Assembly (NCBI GenBank): GCA_009746045.1
Contig: RPFO01001202.1
Coordinates: 1 to 33,399 of the forward strand
Origin: Mesostigma viride
Taxonomy: Eukaryota; Streptophyta; Mesostigmatophyceae; Mesostigmatales; Mesostigmataceae
Direction of reading: 5' to 3'
Length of the DNA: 33,399 nt
Shown here one piece after another: positions 8,439-18,100 of the stretch; the stretch's first letter is position 1, and the number at the start of each line of letters is the position of its first letter. The notes under the pieces are model-generated. The model ran no database searches. It was given only the letters and a program-made list of their open reading frames with translations, and was not told the origin of the DNA. The position numbers and the translations under genes are program-made.

Positions 8439-9823
8439 ATGAGCAAACGCCCATCGACGCAACGCAGCCTGACGGCTGCGCTCGGCAATGAAAATACGTC
8501 TGCAGCTCCGGCTGCAGCTTCGCCATCAGGGCCGGAAGGCGGTGGTGACCCTAGTCGCGCACTGGTTGTCGCCCAGCACCCTCCCGGGCTTCCTGCCTCG
8601 CCCTCAGCCTCGCCCGAGCCAAAACGCAGCCGCCCAACCGAACCAAGCTGGTCTGAGCGCGACTTTGACGTTGACGGGTTATTTTCCACCTTCGACGGTG
8701 CCAGACCCGGCTTTTTCGACATGCCACCCATCAAGATACTGGAGCTCGTGTTTTATGGGTCATACGCCTCCATTCTCGACCTGTGCCAGCGCCTTCACAG
8801 CCATTACCGCCTCCGCCCTGGACCTGACGGCCGGTTTACTCACCGACCTGAGAACCTGGCCCGCTGGTCTCGCCCCCGTCTTCAGCTCGCCGCCCTCTTT
8901 TCCATCCTTGACCGCTCTGTCACGGACCTCTGGACCCCCTCCCCCTTGACCGAATCCACCTTCCTCCTCCACCTCCAAGAAACCATCTCACAGCACGTGA
9001 CGCCCCTAGCTGCAGATGTGGCAGCTGTGGGTCGCACGCTGGCTGCTGAGCTCCCCACCATCCCCACCGCCACCGCCACCCTCCTCGCCTCCACCCCCCC
9101 CCCTCCGCCTCCACCGACTCCATCACCGCCCAGCTCCGCGACATTGACCAACGTCTTAAGGATAATGCCATCGCTATCGAGGTCCTGCAGAACACCGCGG
9201 GCCTCACCGCCCAGGCGGTGAAGGACATTGCCGCCAAGCCAACCTCTGCTGGCCTGGCCGGCGATGCTCCTCCCATCACGACCTGGGCGGACATGCTTAA
9301 GCAGCACACCACCTCCACCACCTCCGCCGTCGCAGCCCAGCTCCAGCGGCAGACGCTTGACCTCCGCGAGGAGGCCGAGCTTGCCAAGCGCAGCCTTAAC
9401 GTCATTGTCAAGAACCTCGACATGGAGGAAGGTGAGAATTCCGAGAAGCTTGCACGTGCGTTTGAGAGAGAAATTCTTAGTCGCATGGGCCTTACTGGTG
9501 AGATCGACCTGGTCGCCCACCGCCTTCCCCGCGCGCGGGGTAAGGCAGGGCCGCCCCCGCTCCTTCTCACCTTTAAGACCCCGGCGGACAAGATTTCTTT
9601 TCTCCGACGCCGCAAGCGGCTCGAGAAGACTCTCTTCACCCTTGACGACGACTTGACCCTGGCGCAGCAACAACGGCGACGGGAGCTATGGCCCACCTAC
9701 CTCCAGCTCCGGAAGACCAAGGCGGGGCAGCCGGTGTACTGGAAGGGGGCGGCCATCTACGTCGGCCACAAGCCCTGGCAGGCGACCCCCGCGGCCCCAA
9801 CGACTCCAGACGCCCCAGCTTAG
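8439..9823 (+). CDS. L1 ORF1-like RNA-binding protein (one-base frame break)
   Basis: ORF1-type protein of a non-LTR retrotransposon, expected to coat element RNA and act as a chaperone in the RNP. The first half starts MSKRPSTQRSLTAALG and is Pro/Ala-rich. The second half has a helical, coiled-coil-like segment (LREEAELAKRSLNVIVKNLD) leading into an RRM-like core and the typical C-terminal block (EIDLVAHRLPRARGKAGPPP, then DDDLTLAQQQRRRELWP). The two halves are in different frames. The switch is at C10, 9094-9103, and one extra C joins PPPSASTDSITAQLRDI to the second half. With that base the length is about 461 residues. Codon use is strongly C-ending. Stop TAG at 9821. Confidence 0.7.
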
Positions 9824-10227
9824 GGGAATACAGCAGTAGTAGTGTAGAATAGATAGACCGTGGCCATGTACATGTACGCCTCCTAGAGGCACTATCCTAG
9901 CTAAGCCACACGCTTTATTTAATCATGTACATGTGTGCCTATGATGTGCCACACTCCAGATGATGCCTAGCTTTATTTAGCTATGTTGTGCCCATGCAGG
10001 GAGTAACTCTCTGCTGAGACGCCATGCCCTAGCCTTTTTGTATAGCTCTGCTGATCTTCCCCCCCATGACAGGCTCCCCCTTCGCTGGGCATAGCTTGAA
10101 GATCATGGGGATGCAAGTGCCCTGGTGCACCTAGAGCAAGGGTCCTTTACATCCCCACCCTTGCAGGAAGTAGCTTAGGATGTATGATAGGCCATATGCC
10201 CCCTCTCAAGGGCTATGTGCTACATAT

Positions 10228-10270
10228 ACTCCCAACGGAGTTATGTTACAATTCAATTCAATTCAATTCA
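10228..10270 (+). other. 3' hairpin and microsatellite tail of the ORF1 element
   Basis: ACTCCCAACGGAGT (10228-10241) can form a 5-bp stem with loop CAAC. It is followed by TATGTTACA and five ATTCA-type repeats ending at the right target-site duplication. The same end without the ATTCA tail occurs at 11850-11905. Confidence 0.7.
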
Positions 10271-10282
10271 ATCTATCTAGAC
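10271..10282. repeat. Right target-site duplication of the ORF1 element
   Basis: ATCTATCTAGAC lies directly after the (ATTCA)n tail and is identical to 8259-8270. Confidence 0.75.
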
Positions 10283-10296
10283 AGCCTAACAGTGCC

Positions 10297-11578
10297 CTAG
10301 GGGAGCTGTCTGGCGTGCCTCCCCCGGGTTTGCACACGCGGGCGCTTCCCCACAGGAGGGGGCTCGTTGTCCTCTATGACCTGGGCCCACTTGGCCTTGT
10401 CCATCATCTTCTTCCAAATCACGGAGAGGCCTAGGCCCCCCATGTCCTCTACTAGCTGTTCTTTGAAGGTGCGGGCCTTGCGGCGTCTAACATCAGGGGG
10501 CCCGGCCCACATCAGGAGGTGCCGGCCAGGCTGAGCTGGTCGCAGTCCTGCGGGGGGGCCACGTGAGGTGTCTACCTGGTTGGTGCGAGCTAGGTGCCCT
10601 ACTAGCTGCAGGCGCCGCTGCTTAATGGTGCTGGTGAGATATAGGGCATGCCCTGGTACAGGTCCTCATTGCGGACATGAGCAGCATATCCTACTCTGAA
10701 AATGGAGCGCAACATGTTGGTGACCGCGCCGTCCAGCTTGCGGGCCAGGTCGGCGGTGAGGGTCCACGTCTCGGCCCCATACGTGAGAACAGGAAGGACG
10801 AGGACCTTGAACAGGTCCTGTTTCTCGATCTTGCCCAGGGGCTTGCGCCACAGGGCCCGGTACTGGCGTAAAGCGTGCCAGGCGAGGGAGATGCGATGGT
10901 CCACATCGGCCTCGCAGCTGGGGAGCAGGCTGCCCAGCAGCTTGACGCGGTCCCGATACAGGACTTGAGAGCCGTCGAGGAGATAGAGGGGTGGCGGTGA
11001 GTGGGTGAGCCCAACCGCCAGGGCCTCTGTCTTCTTGCTGACCTCCATCAAGCCCCACTGCACGGGCCTCGAGAGCCAGGCAGTCAAGCCATGTCTGCAC
11101 ATGCTCAGTGTCCTCGAAGAGGGTGGTGTCGTCTGCGTAGATGATGTCTGCCAGCCGAATCTCCGTGTCCGCTCCGCCATGCCAGAATTTGTTAGCAACC
11201 TGCACCCCTGGTTCCCTACCCACGATGCGAGCAAATCGCTTGCGCGCCTGAATCATTGTAAACGTATTCGACCACAATAATGAACAGGTAGGGCGACAGC
11301 ACGCAGCCCTGCCACACACCCTTCTGTAAAGGGCATGGTGGCGTGGTCCCGTAAGAAGTGCGCACCGAAGTGGTGGACCCTTCATACAGGTTGCGAATGA
11401 CAGCAATCAGGGGGCGGGGGATCCGGAACAGCTCGAGGATGTCCCAAAGCGCAGGCCAGAAAACCGAATCGTAGGCTTTGATGAAGTCCACCAGCACAAG
11501 GTGCAAAGGGGACTCACCAGGCTGAAGGCGTTGCAGTTCCTCTACCAGTCGGCGAGTAGATGAGTAATGGCATGCCAT
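10297..11578 (-). pseudogene. LINE reverse transcriptase, truncated and frame-shifted
   Basis: RT domain of a non-LTR retrotransposon. Motifs in order: LVLVDFIKAYDSVFWPALWD (finger/palm), IPRPLIAVIRNLYEG, KGVWQGCVLSPYLFI, the catalytic IIYADDTTLFEDTEHV, then thumb (KLLGSLLPSCEADVDHRIS), LTYGAETWTLTADLARKLDG, and a C-terminal RRLQLVGHLARTNQ block ending at TAG 10297. At least three frame changes occur, near 11273, 11048 and 10620. The first two are 4-bp insertions relative to the related copy at 26617-27841. The endonuclease and the RT N-terminus are missing upstream of 11578. Confidence 0.85.
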
Positions 11579-12588
11579 ATTTCGATTTTCTTCTTATGGC
11601 CGGGCAGTCTGTGCCAGCCCGAGCACCCAGTTTTGGTACGGGACATCCGCAGCAGCGTCCCTGTGGATTAGGATGCGTTTATAGGTCATCTTTGCACAGA
11701 ACATCAACCTGGTAATCATGGCTGATGCATGCATTATACGGCTATGGTGGCCTATGCCTGGAAAGCATTAGCCCGTGTGAGATATGAGGGTCCCGGCCAG
11801 CAGAACCCGGAAAGGTCGTGATCGAGCCAGGGATATGTGCTATGGGATATGCTCTGGGATATGTGCTACATATACTCCCAACGGAGTCATGTTCCTAATC
11901 AATTAATTGCAAAGCGCACAAACTTAGCTATGAAATAACATCATAAACTCATCGCCTTCAAGATTCTCGCAATTTCTCTGCATTCCGCATGTCATATTTG
12001 TGTAGTTTTGCCTGAAAGCCGTCGCCATGGCCAGCTCCGCTAGGGGTGCGCGCACCGTGCACCACTTTTTCACGGTACGGACGGGTACTGCGAATTTTTT
12101 CGGCGCCAAAAAATTCGCGCCGGGACCCTCACCTTAGTTAATTAATCTGGAACACGATGCAGGGTATGCGTGCATGGCTGAAAGCTAGGTTATTGGCTTG
12201 CTCAGGAGACTGTCTGATGAATCAATTGATGAGATCACCAATTACAAAACCAGCGCAGGCCGGAGGTCTGGAGCATCCGGACCCATGGTAGCTGGAGCCT
12301 GCTGTTATCTTAAATACGTGCTGATATACCAAGATAGTTTGTACCTGGATGAGAAAAGCGCCTATGGCATAGATCAATGCTACCACCCAGTCCAGGGCAA
12401 ACTTCTTCAACCCCGGTTCTTCACATAACCATCCCTGATGCTGAGGGCAATATACGGTGGCTTGCCGGAGTGCTTTCCTGCCATTCGTGGGTCAAGCGCA
12501 AAGCAACGTTTAGGATGCATGCGCTGCCCTGGGCCGAATGGTTGCTGCAACAAGAACAGCAGCAAATGGCTGCGTTACAGGCGGGAGA
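11579..12588. other. Spacer with a second ORF1-element 3' end
   Basis: 11850-11905 repeats the ORF1-element 3' end (TGCTACATATACTCCCAACG, hairpin at 11874-11887) followed by a degenerate TAATCAATTAATTG tail. 12000-12588 lies downstream of the PRP38 stop and presumably includes its 3' UTR; TGTAA on the minus strand at 12575-12579 is a possible but unproven polyadenylation word. Nothing else is recognised. Confidence 0.5.
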
Positions 12589-12717
12589 CTAGTGCAGTGG
12601 CTTCAACCCAAGCTCTGCGCGCAGCCGGTTGGCCTCCACAATCTCCGGGTCGTCAAGGTCGATGCCGCCGTCCTTGTCCTTCCCGCTTGGTTTCTTCTCC
12701 TTCTTTTTCTTGGGCTC
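12589..12717 (-). CDS. PRP38: PRP38 last exon
   Basis: 129 nt: [20 protein letters not shown], then [20 protein letters not shown] and a final LH before TAG. The DPEI..NRLRA.LG.KPL ending is conserved in plant and algal PRP38. Acceptor CGCGTGCAG, phase 0. Confidence 0.92.
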   Translation of the reverse strand, partial: EPKKKKEKKPSGKDKDGGIDLDDPEIVEANRLRAELGLKPLH

Positions 12718-15129
12718 CTGCACGCGTTTCACGGTTGACGCGACAAGGGTCACCGATGAGTCATCATCCCAACGGCATTGTATCAAACACATCATTGCGG
12801 TGCTCTCGCGTCATTGTTAATACAACCCTGAGGAGGGATCAAGACACGTCAAGACCCGTGGGCGAAAGTGCCTGCAGCCTTATCAGGTAAAAAACGCGTC
12901 CCATAACGAGTACCAAGAATCTAGGCGGAGCCCTCTACTGCTCGATCAAACAGCCAAGAGAAGAGCTTAATCACATCTGCCGAATTTCCCCTGCACTTTG
13001 TGCGCCATTCTAGCTTGTGTCACATCGCTAACGAGCGCATGCAAGACAAGGGCTCTGCCATACACAAGCGGGCATGAGCAGCCAAAACCAGCGGGTGGGC
13101 AGGCGGGCGGGCACACGGGCCGGCATGTGCGGCAGTGCATAGACCCAGGGGGGCGCGCTGAGGTGATGCTGGCAGTGATGCTCGGCTCTCCCAACATCGG
13201 ACGTGCACACAAGAAAAAAGCACTAACATACAGGGGGAATAGTGCTGGAAAGGCACTGGGAAAGGGACCCTAAAGGAGACGCAGGCTTCGGCACCACGCT
13301 CCGGGCGCCTCCACCACGCCACTGGCGGGTCGCCCGGGACAGCAACCTTGACGTATATGCCGACGCTGGTAAACACTCGCTGAAGCCCACAGGAGGGTTC
13401 CGTGGGGGTACCACGAATGGGAACTACACGGCGCCAAAGCCTCACCTTGTCACGGCTCCCCCCCTGCCCGGATGACGGAAGCGGTGGCGGCGGCGGCGGC
13501 GGGATGTCCCTCCTCTCCGGCGTGGGGCTGCACAAGGGACACCTCGGGCGAGTTGAGCCATACCAAGGCGATGGTTGTCGGTGCCCTATCCTTAAAGCAT
13601 ACACAGCGCCGCAGCGACATGATGCTTGAGCGATATCAATAAGCTTTGGGCAATAGAGCTACCTACCGCTGAACTGCGGCAGCTACATAGAGGTGCATGG
13701 GGGAGTGAGCATGCACAAACAGAGTGCCAGGGGCAGGCTCGAGATTTATGCCTGGGTGCAACGGTAGGGGGTGCGCAGGCGCAGTGGCTGTGTACCCGAG
13801 CAAAAGCTGTTGCGGCGGTTGGCGGAAGATAGCTGAGATAGGACGACGGGATGGACCCACAGGAGGAAGCGCCTACAGCGCCCAACCATTAAACAAGTCC
13901 ATAGACGTGTATAATAACATCCAGATTCAATACTACTAGTTACTATGGGCCACCCTTGCCCACTGCCAAGCATTAACACAAGGTGGCCACACACCAGCCG
14001 GCACCGGCCACACACTAGTTGCTATGATGGTAGGGGCTGCCTCGTATAGGAAACGCTGGTTGCTATAATGGAAGGGGCTGCCTCATATAAAAAAACGCTG
14101 GTTGCTATAATGGAAGGGGCTGCCTCATATAGAAAACGCTGGTTGCTATATTGGTAGGGGCTGCCTCATATAGAAAACGCTGGTTGCTATAATGGTAGGG
14201 GCTGCCTCATATAGAAAACGCTGGTTGCTATAATGGTAGGGGCTGCCTCATATAGAAAACGCTGGTTGCTATAATGGTAGGGGCTGCCTCATATAGAAAA
14301 CGCTGGTTGCTATAATGGTAGGGGCTGCCTCATATAGAAAACGCTGGTTGCTATATTGGTAGGGGCTGCCTCATATAGAAAACGCTGGTTGCTATAATGG
14401 TAGCAGTTGCCTCATATACAGGACGCTGGCTGCTAGAATGACTGGGGTTGCCCCATATACAGGGGTTGCTGCATGTAAGGTTGTCCAACCGACAGGGATC
14501 GTTTCCTTGAATACGGGTGGTTTGGTGATGAGGCCTGTTTCCTTGAATACGGGTGGTTTGGTGATGAGGCCTGTTTCCTTGAAGGTGGTTTGGTGATGAG
14601 GCCTGTTTCCTTGAATACGGGTGGTTGGGTGATGAGGCCTGTTTCCTTGAATACGGGTGGTTGGGTGATGAGGCCTGTTTCCTTGAATACGGGTGGTTGG
14701 GTGATGAGGCCTGTTTCCTTGAATACGGGTGGTTGGGTGATGAGGCCTGTTTCCTTGAATACGGGTGGTTGGGTGATGAGGCCTGTTTCCTTGAATACGG
14801 GTGGTTGGGTGATGAGGCCTGTTTCCTTGAATAAGCGAAACCACGCGTGCACCCACCTGCGCCGCCGCTTGCGCGCAGGTGAGCCACCACGCTCAGGTAG
14901 TGACTCCCTGGAGGGCGACGACGCGGGCGAAATCGACATGGAACGCGAAAGGGAACGCGAACGCGAGCGACGGCCCTTCCCTCCGCGACCGTACCGGCGA
15001 TCCTCCTCCTCACGGACCCTGTCCCTGTCGTAGTCCCTGCCCCTCTCCCGGTCCCTGTCCCTCTCCCTGTCTTTGTCCCTGTCCCTATCCCTATCCCTGT
15101 CCCTGTCCCTGTCCCTCTCTCTGTCCCTA

Positions 15130-15176
<47 letters not shown>

Positions 15177-18100
15177 CTCCCTCTCCCTATTCTTCTCCTT
15201 CTCCCTCTCCCTGTCCCCATCCCTATCCCTGTCCCTGTCCCTTTCCCTGTCCCTGTCCCTGTCCCTATCTCTCTCCCTGTCCCTCTCCCTGTCCCTCTCC
15301 CTCTCTCGTGAGGGCGACCGCCGGCGCCGCTCTTCATCACGGTCCCTGTGGGCGGCGGTGGTGGTGGTGGTCGTGGTGGTTGTGGTGGTGGCGGCGGTGG
15401 TGGTGATGGTGGTGGTGGTGGTGGTTGCGGTGGTGGTTGCGGTGGTGGTTGCAGTGGTGGCAGCGGTGGTGGTGATGGTGGTGACGGTGGTGGTTGTTGG
15501 TGATGATGATGATGGCGATGGAAGCAGGGGTGCCCGCATCGGGTCCAGCGATGTCCGCGGGGTGCGTCCAGTGCACGGCCCCAGGGTAGCGACAAGTCAG
15601 GCCATGCCATCCGACCGCGCGCATGCACATGGGGCCCAGGGATGTGGGCACAGAGTGACGGGGAATGAACGAGCTGCTATGGAAGTATTGACTAGAAACT
15701 AGGGGCATGCACCTTAAATGATTATACACCCCCCCCTTAAATGATTATACAAAAATGCACATTAAAAAAATAAAGCGGACACACTTGCCCGCGCATGCCC
15801 GCAAGGGTGCATACGCCACCAGGAGGCACGGCGACATGCGTGGTCACCATACGGTATCATATGGTCGACATGCCATCGCACATTCCATCGTTCCCATGAC
15901 ATCGCACATTCCATCGTTCCCATGACATCGCACATTGCATCGATCTCGTCGATTGCATGCTTCCCCTGGGCACAACTACATGGGCACGCGCGCTGTGAGC
16001 TACAAGCTTCTGCTATCACACACAACACTAAAGTGTCTGCTACCACACGCGACACTAGAAAGTTTCTGCCATCACAAGCGACTCTAAAAGCTTTTGCTGC
16101 CACGCGCATCACTAAAAGCTTCTGCCACACGCCACACGCAAGATTGGTCCCAGGGGCTCCGAACAGAAGAGACATCTTCGGAGGATGCAACCAGCCCCTA
16201 GGTGCATGCGAGGGCAGCTCTTCTCTGGCCCCGGCGCTCCCCCCCTCCTTCCTCACCCAGGCAGCCAGTACACCCCAGGCAGCCAGTACACGGCTACTCA
16301 ACGAGAAACACAGGAACGACAGGGGAACACAGGCACAAAACGAAACCATTCAAACCGCCACAGGCGCCGTCCTACCACTAGCGACCGCCACCAGCTTCTC
16401 GCCCACATAAAAGTGCATGTATGGCTGCAAATCCATGCACAGATTCTGCTATGATTGCACTATGGCAGCGCTTGCTGCGAGCCATGCAGATGATAAACCC
16501 ACTCTGCACGCACCTGCGGTCGTCCCTGCTCTCCCTGCCTTGCGGGCTGCGTGATCTGCCACGCTCGGCCCGCTTCTGCAAGGTGGCGCACGACAGCATA
16601 ACGGCGCAGGACGGCACAAAGCACGCGACAGCATAAGGTTCCAGAAAAGCACAAAGGCGCAGGACGGCACAAAGCGCGCGACTGCATAAGGTTGCAGAAA
16701 AGCACAAACGCACATGGCAGCTCAAGGGCGGATGTCGGAGGACCACGTCAGGCCGTTATTCTCATACCACGAGTCAGCCAGATGGCCCAGAGATGGTCAG
16801 TGAACGCTCGACAGCATGCTTCGCCTACGAAGATACAGCTTGTGCACGCGACAAACGTGCAAGCAAGACAGCAAGACACGTACGTGCACAAACGCACACG
16901 ATGCAACGGCCTCCCTGCACAGGTCTCAGGTGGCACAGTAACAAAACACGCCCGCCTCGTCGGCCCACGACCCCTCCACATGGGTGGTCTGCCGGTGTGT
17001 GTGCCCAACAAGGCAGCGGCCCATCGCTGGCATGTCTTCAAGGACTGTGTTGACATGTCCTCCAGTACTGTGTTGAGAGGTCTCCACTCCCACATCAGCA
17101 CCCGCAGCCTCGGGTATCCGACGGTGATGTTCCAAGGGTAAATTTTGTAAATTTTGTCCAATTTATCGGAAACCAACCCTAAGGGGTTGCCTGTGAAAGC
17201 GCTCGTCCAATATTGCGCGGACCAGAGCCCCATCCGCTGCAACCGCGGGAGCAACAGACAGCTTTCGCCCATGGCCTCCGCCGATGCTACGTCACATGCT
17301 ACGACGGGCATGTCCTATGATGTTGCACGGCCACGCAGCCATGCAAGGAACACAGGCCATCGAGCCAGAAATGCTTTTCTCACAAGAATACACGCGACAT
17401 GCACTCATGCCGCTGATCGTGGGCCAAGGCAGTCAGAGCTAAAGCCAAGGTGTCCTAATGGCGCACATCACCTTGGCCGCTCTCTTCTTATACACCATCC
17501 CTCAACCACCCTCGCGCGCACCTCCTTGGCCGTCTTCTCCTCCTCCTCCCGCTCTTGAGCTGCCGCTGCGATCGCCGCCTCCTCTTCGGCAAGCTCCTCC
17601 TCAAAATCGTCCTCAAGCGCGCTGCGACGCGCGGGCAGCACGCCCGTGTTCTCCAGCACCATGCTGATGGGAGATGGGGGAGTAAGGAGCGGGAGGGAGG
17701 GGCATAAAGACGTGCAGAACGAGGGACCCAGCAGCACACGCGTGAGTTCTCCAGCACCATGCTGATGGGAGAGGGGGGAGGCATGAGCTCACTTGCTTTT
17801 AATGATTTCATGAGGGAAGTTAGCCCACAGGGACGATCACGTGGATTTCTCAGGCACAACGCTGGGTGCGGGGGGGGGGGGGGGGTGGGGAGGCAAAGGG
17901 GGATGGAGGGGGGACAATCCAAAACACGAGGGGCCTGCGGGCTGCTTCGGACCATGGTGACAGGGTGGCAGTGCAAGGGGAATAGACCACCGCCAGGCAG
18001 CACGAAGGGGGCCGGGAGAACCGGTTTCAATTAAGCTAATAGTAACCCGACCCGAGGCCCGCATGGGTGGAGGCAGCAAGAGGCTCCGCATGGTTTGGGG

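Larger units (their letters stand above)
8271..10270 (+). mobile_element. Complete-looking ORF1-only non-LTR element
   Basis: A 2,000-bp element flanked by perfect 12-bp direct repeats. In order it has a 5' UTR with four tandem CACGAGC words (8280-8306), a short upstream reading frame (ATG at 8312), the ORF1 gene at 8439-9823, a 3' UTR of about 400 nt, a 3' hairpin at 10228-10241 and an (ATTCA)n tail to 10270. No RT or endonuclease follows ORF1, so it must rely on enzymes in trans. This architecture resembles mammalian HAL1 (half-L1) elements; the comparison is by organisation only. Confidence 0.7.
8112..11578 (-). mobile_element. 5'-truncated non-LTR retrotransposon (LINE), split by an insertion
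   Basis: The RT pseudogene (11578 to 10297) and its 3' terminus (8258 to 8112) are separated by the + strand ORF1 element. There is no endonuclease domain and the RT is truncated at its N-terminal side, so the copy was dead on arrival. The clade is undetermined: the KGVWQGCVLSPYLF and LTYGAETWTL motifs occur in several LINE clades. Confidence 0.7.

Noticed and set aside
8882-9696. Minus-strand frames of about 260 residues over the ORF1 gene
   Set aside because: They are shadows of GC-rich coding sequence on the plus strand, which has recognisable ORF1 motifs.
14030-14832. Regular repeats resembling a CRISPR array
   Set aside because: Units are directly tandem with no unique spacers, lie in a eukaryotic intron, and no cas gene is present.
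14351-15702. Long frames with poly-His, poly-Val, Ser-Leu or Thr content around PRP38 exon 8
   Set aside because: They are frame shadows of the RD-coding hexanucleotide repeat and the GGT repeat; only the RD frame agrees with splice phases.
17488-18030. A minus-strand Arg-rich frame across PRP38 exon 6
   Set aside because: It is out of frame with the conserved exon 6 peptide; kept only as the possible product of the decoy acceptor.
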